The notes under the pieces: model-generated
What the model saw: only the letters and a program-made list of their open reading frames with translations
The model's database searches: none
Told to the model about the DNA's origin: nothing
Part shown: piece after piece, positions 5,841 to 6,050 of the stretch
Position numbering within the stretch: the first letter of the stretch is position 1
How the letters are laid out: each line of letters starts with the position of its first letter
Made by a program: the position numbers and the translations under genes
Assembly: GCA_950071955.1 (NCBI GenBank)
Contig: CATMOC010000253.1
Span: 1 to 6,050 of the forward strand
Length of the DNA: 6,050 bases
Direction: 5' to 3'
Origin: an uncultured Mesorhizobium sp.
GTDB lineage: Bacteria > Pseudomonadota > Alphaproteobacteria > Rhizobiales > Rhizobiaceae

Positions 5841-6050
5841 TCAGCGGCGGTCGCGGGCGGCTTGATCCGGATCAACCGGCACCTGTCCGATGTGGGGCGC
5901 CTCGCCGCGTTCGCGCGCGAGCGCGACCTGGCGGTGTCGCTCCGCATAGCGGGCGCGGTCCTCCTCGCTGCGGCGGTCGTGGCAGTGCGGACACGAGACA
6001 CCTTCCTCGAACGAGGGCGAGGCTTTCTCGGCCGGCGTGACCGGATGGGG
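5841..6050 (-). CDS. trhO: tRNA uridine-34 hydroxylase TrhO, C-terminal 69 residues (5' part outside the window)
   Basis: Only the tail of this rhodanese-related protein (UPF0176/YceA family) is in the window; it enters in frame from the right edge and ends with TGA at 5841-5843. The visible part reads [12 protein letters not shown], then [12 protein letters not shown] with Cys20 and Cys23 of the fragment, then [19 protein letters not shown] and APHIG, the characteristic end of alphaproteobacterial TrhO proteins. TrhO makes 5-hydroxyuridine at position 34 of certain tRNAs in an oxygen-dependent reaction; the catalytic rhodanese cysteine lies upstream, outside the window, so activity cannot be judged. 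The extra basic and acidic tail after HIG is short and variable in relatives. Confidence 0.88.
   Translation of the reverse strand, partial: PHPVTPAEKASPSFEEGVSCPHCHDRRSEEDRARYAERHRQVALARERGEAPHIGQVPVDPDQAARDRR

Noticed and set aside
5546..6001. N-terminal extension of the DUF533 frame
   Set aside because: The extra 152 codons overlap the 67-residue gene and trhO in another frame, are Arg/Ser-rich, and the internal ATG at 5545 has a good GGAGG site and the family N-terminus.

Overview
The window is high-GC DNA with tightly packed genes and good Shine-Dalgarno sites. Protein style (a TrhO tail with an SCPHCHD motif, a WHG-domain TetR, an ABA4-like protein, a YebE/DUF533 protein) and a perfect CtrA-type box suggest an alphaproteobacterium, probably Hyphomicrobiales/Rhizobiales (Mesorhizobium-like). 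This placement is inferred from style, not from a marker gene. I see no mobile element, rRNA, tRNA or CRISPR array.

Layout. (1) 1-1549, minus strand: an SLC13-type permease with two internal TrkA-C (RCK_C) domains; its C-terminal end lies beyond the left edge. (2) 1717-2472, minus: a classical short-chain dehydrogenase/reductase. (3) 2473-2686: intergenic, with a strong hairpin terminator and a CtrA-type TTAA-N7-TTAAC box. (4) 2687-3993, minus: two genes that look like an operon, an ABA4-like (DUF4281) four-helix membrane protein followed by a roughly seven-helix membrane protein of unknown function with conserved-looking histidines. (5) 3994-4104: a divergent control region holding a 19-nt direct repeat (17/19 identical), a short palindrome and promoter-like elements. 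(6) 4105-4773, plus: a TetR-family regulator with a C-terminal WHG domain, divergent from the two membrane genes and their likely regulator. (7) 4802-6050, minus: the tail of trhO (tRNA uridine-34 hydroxylase), a 67-residue protein with an HxxHxxxCxC motif, and a DUF533/TerB-like protein, arranged head to tail.

The most interesting unit is the module at 2687-4773: a divergent TetR repressor, an operator-like repeat and two small membrane proteins with no established bacterial function. The rest looks like ordinary chromosomal housekeeping and accessory metabolism. Many long open frames on both strands are antisense or frame-shifted shadows of these genes, as is usual at this GC content, and were left out.
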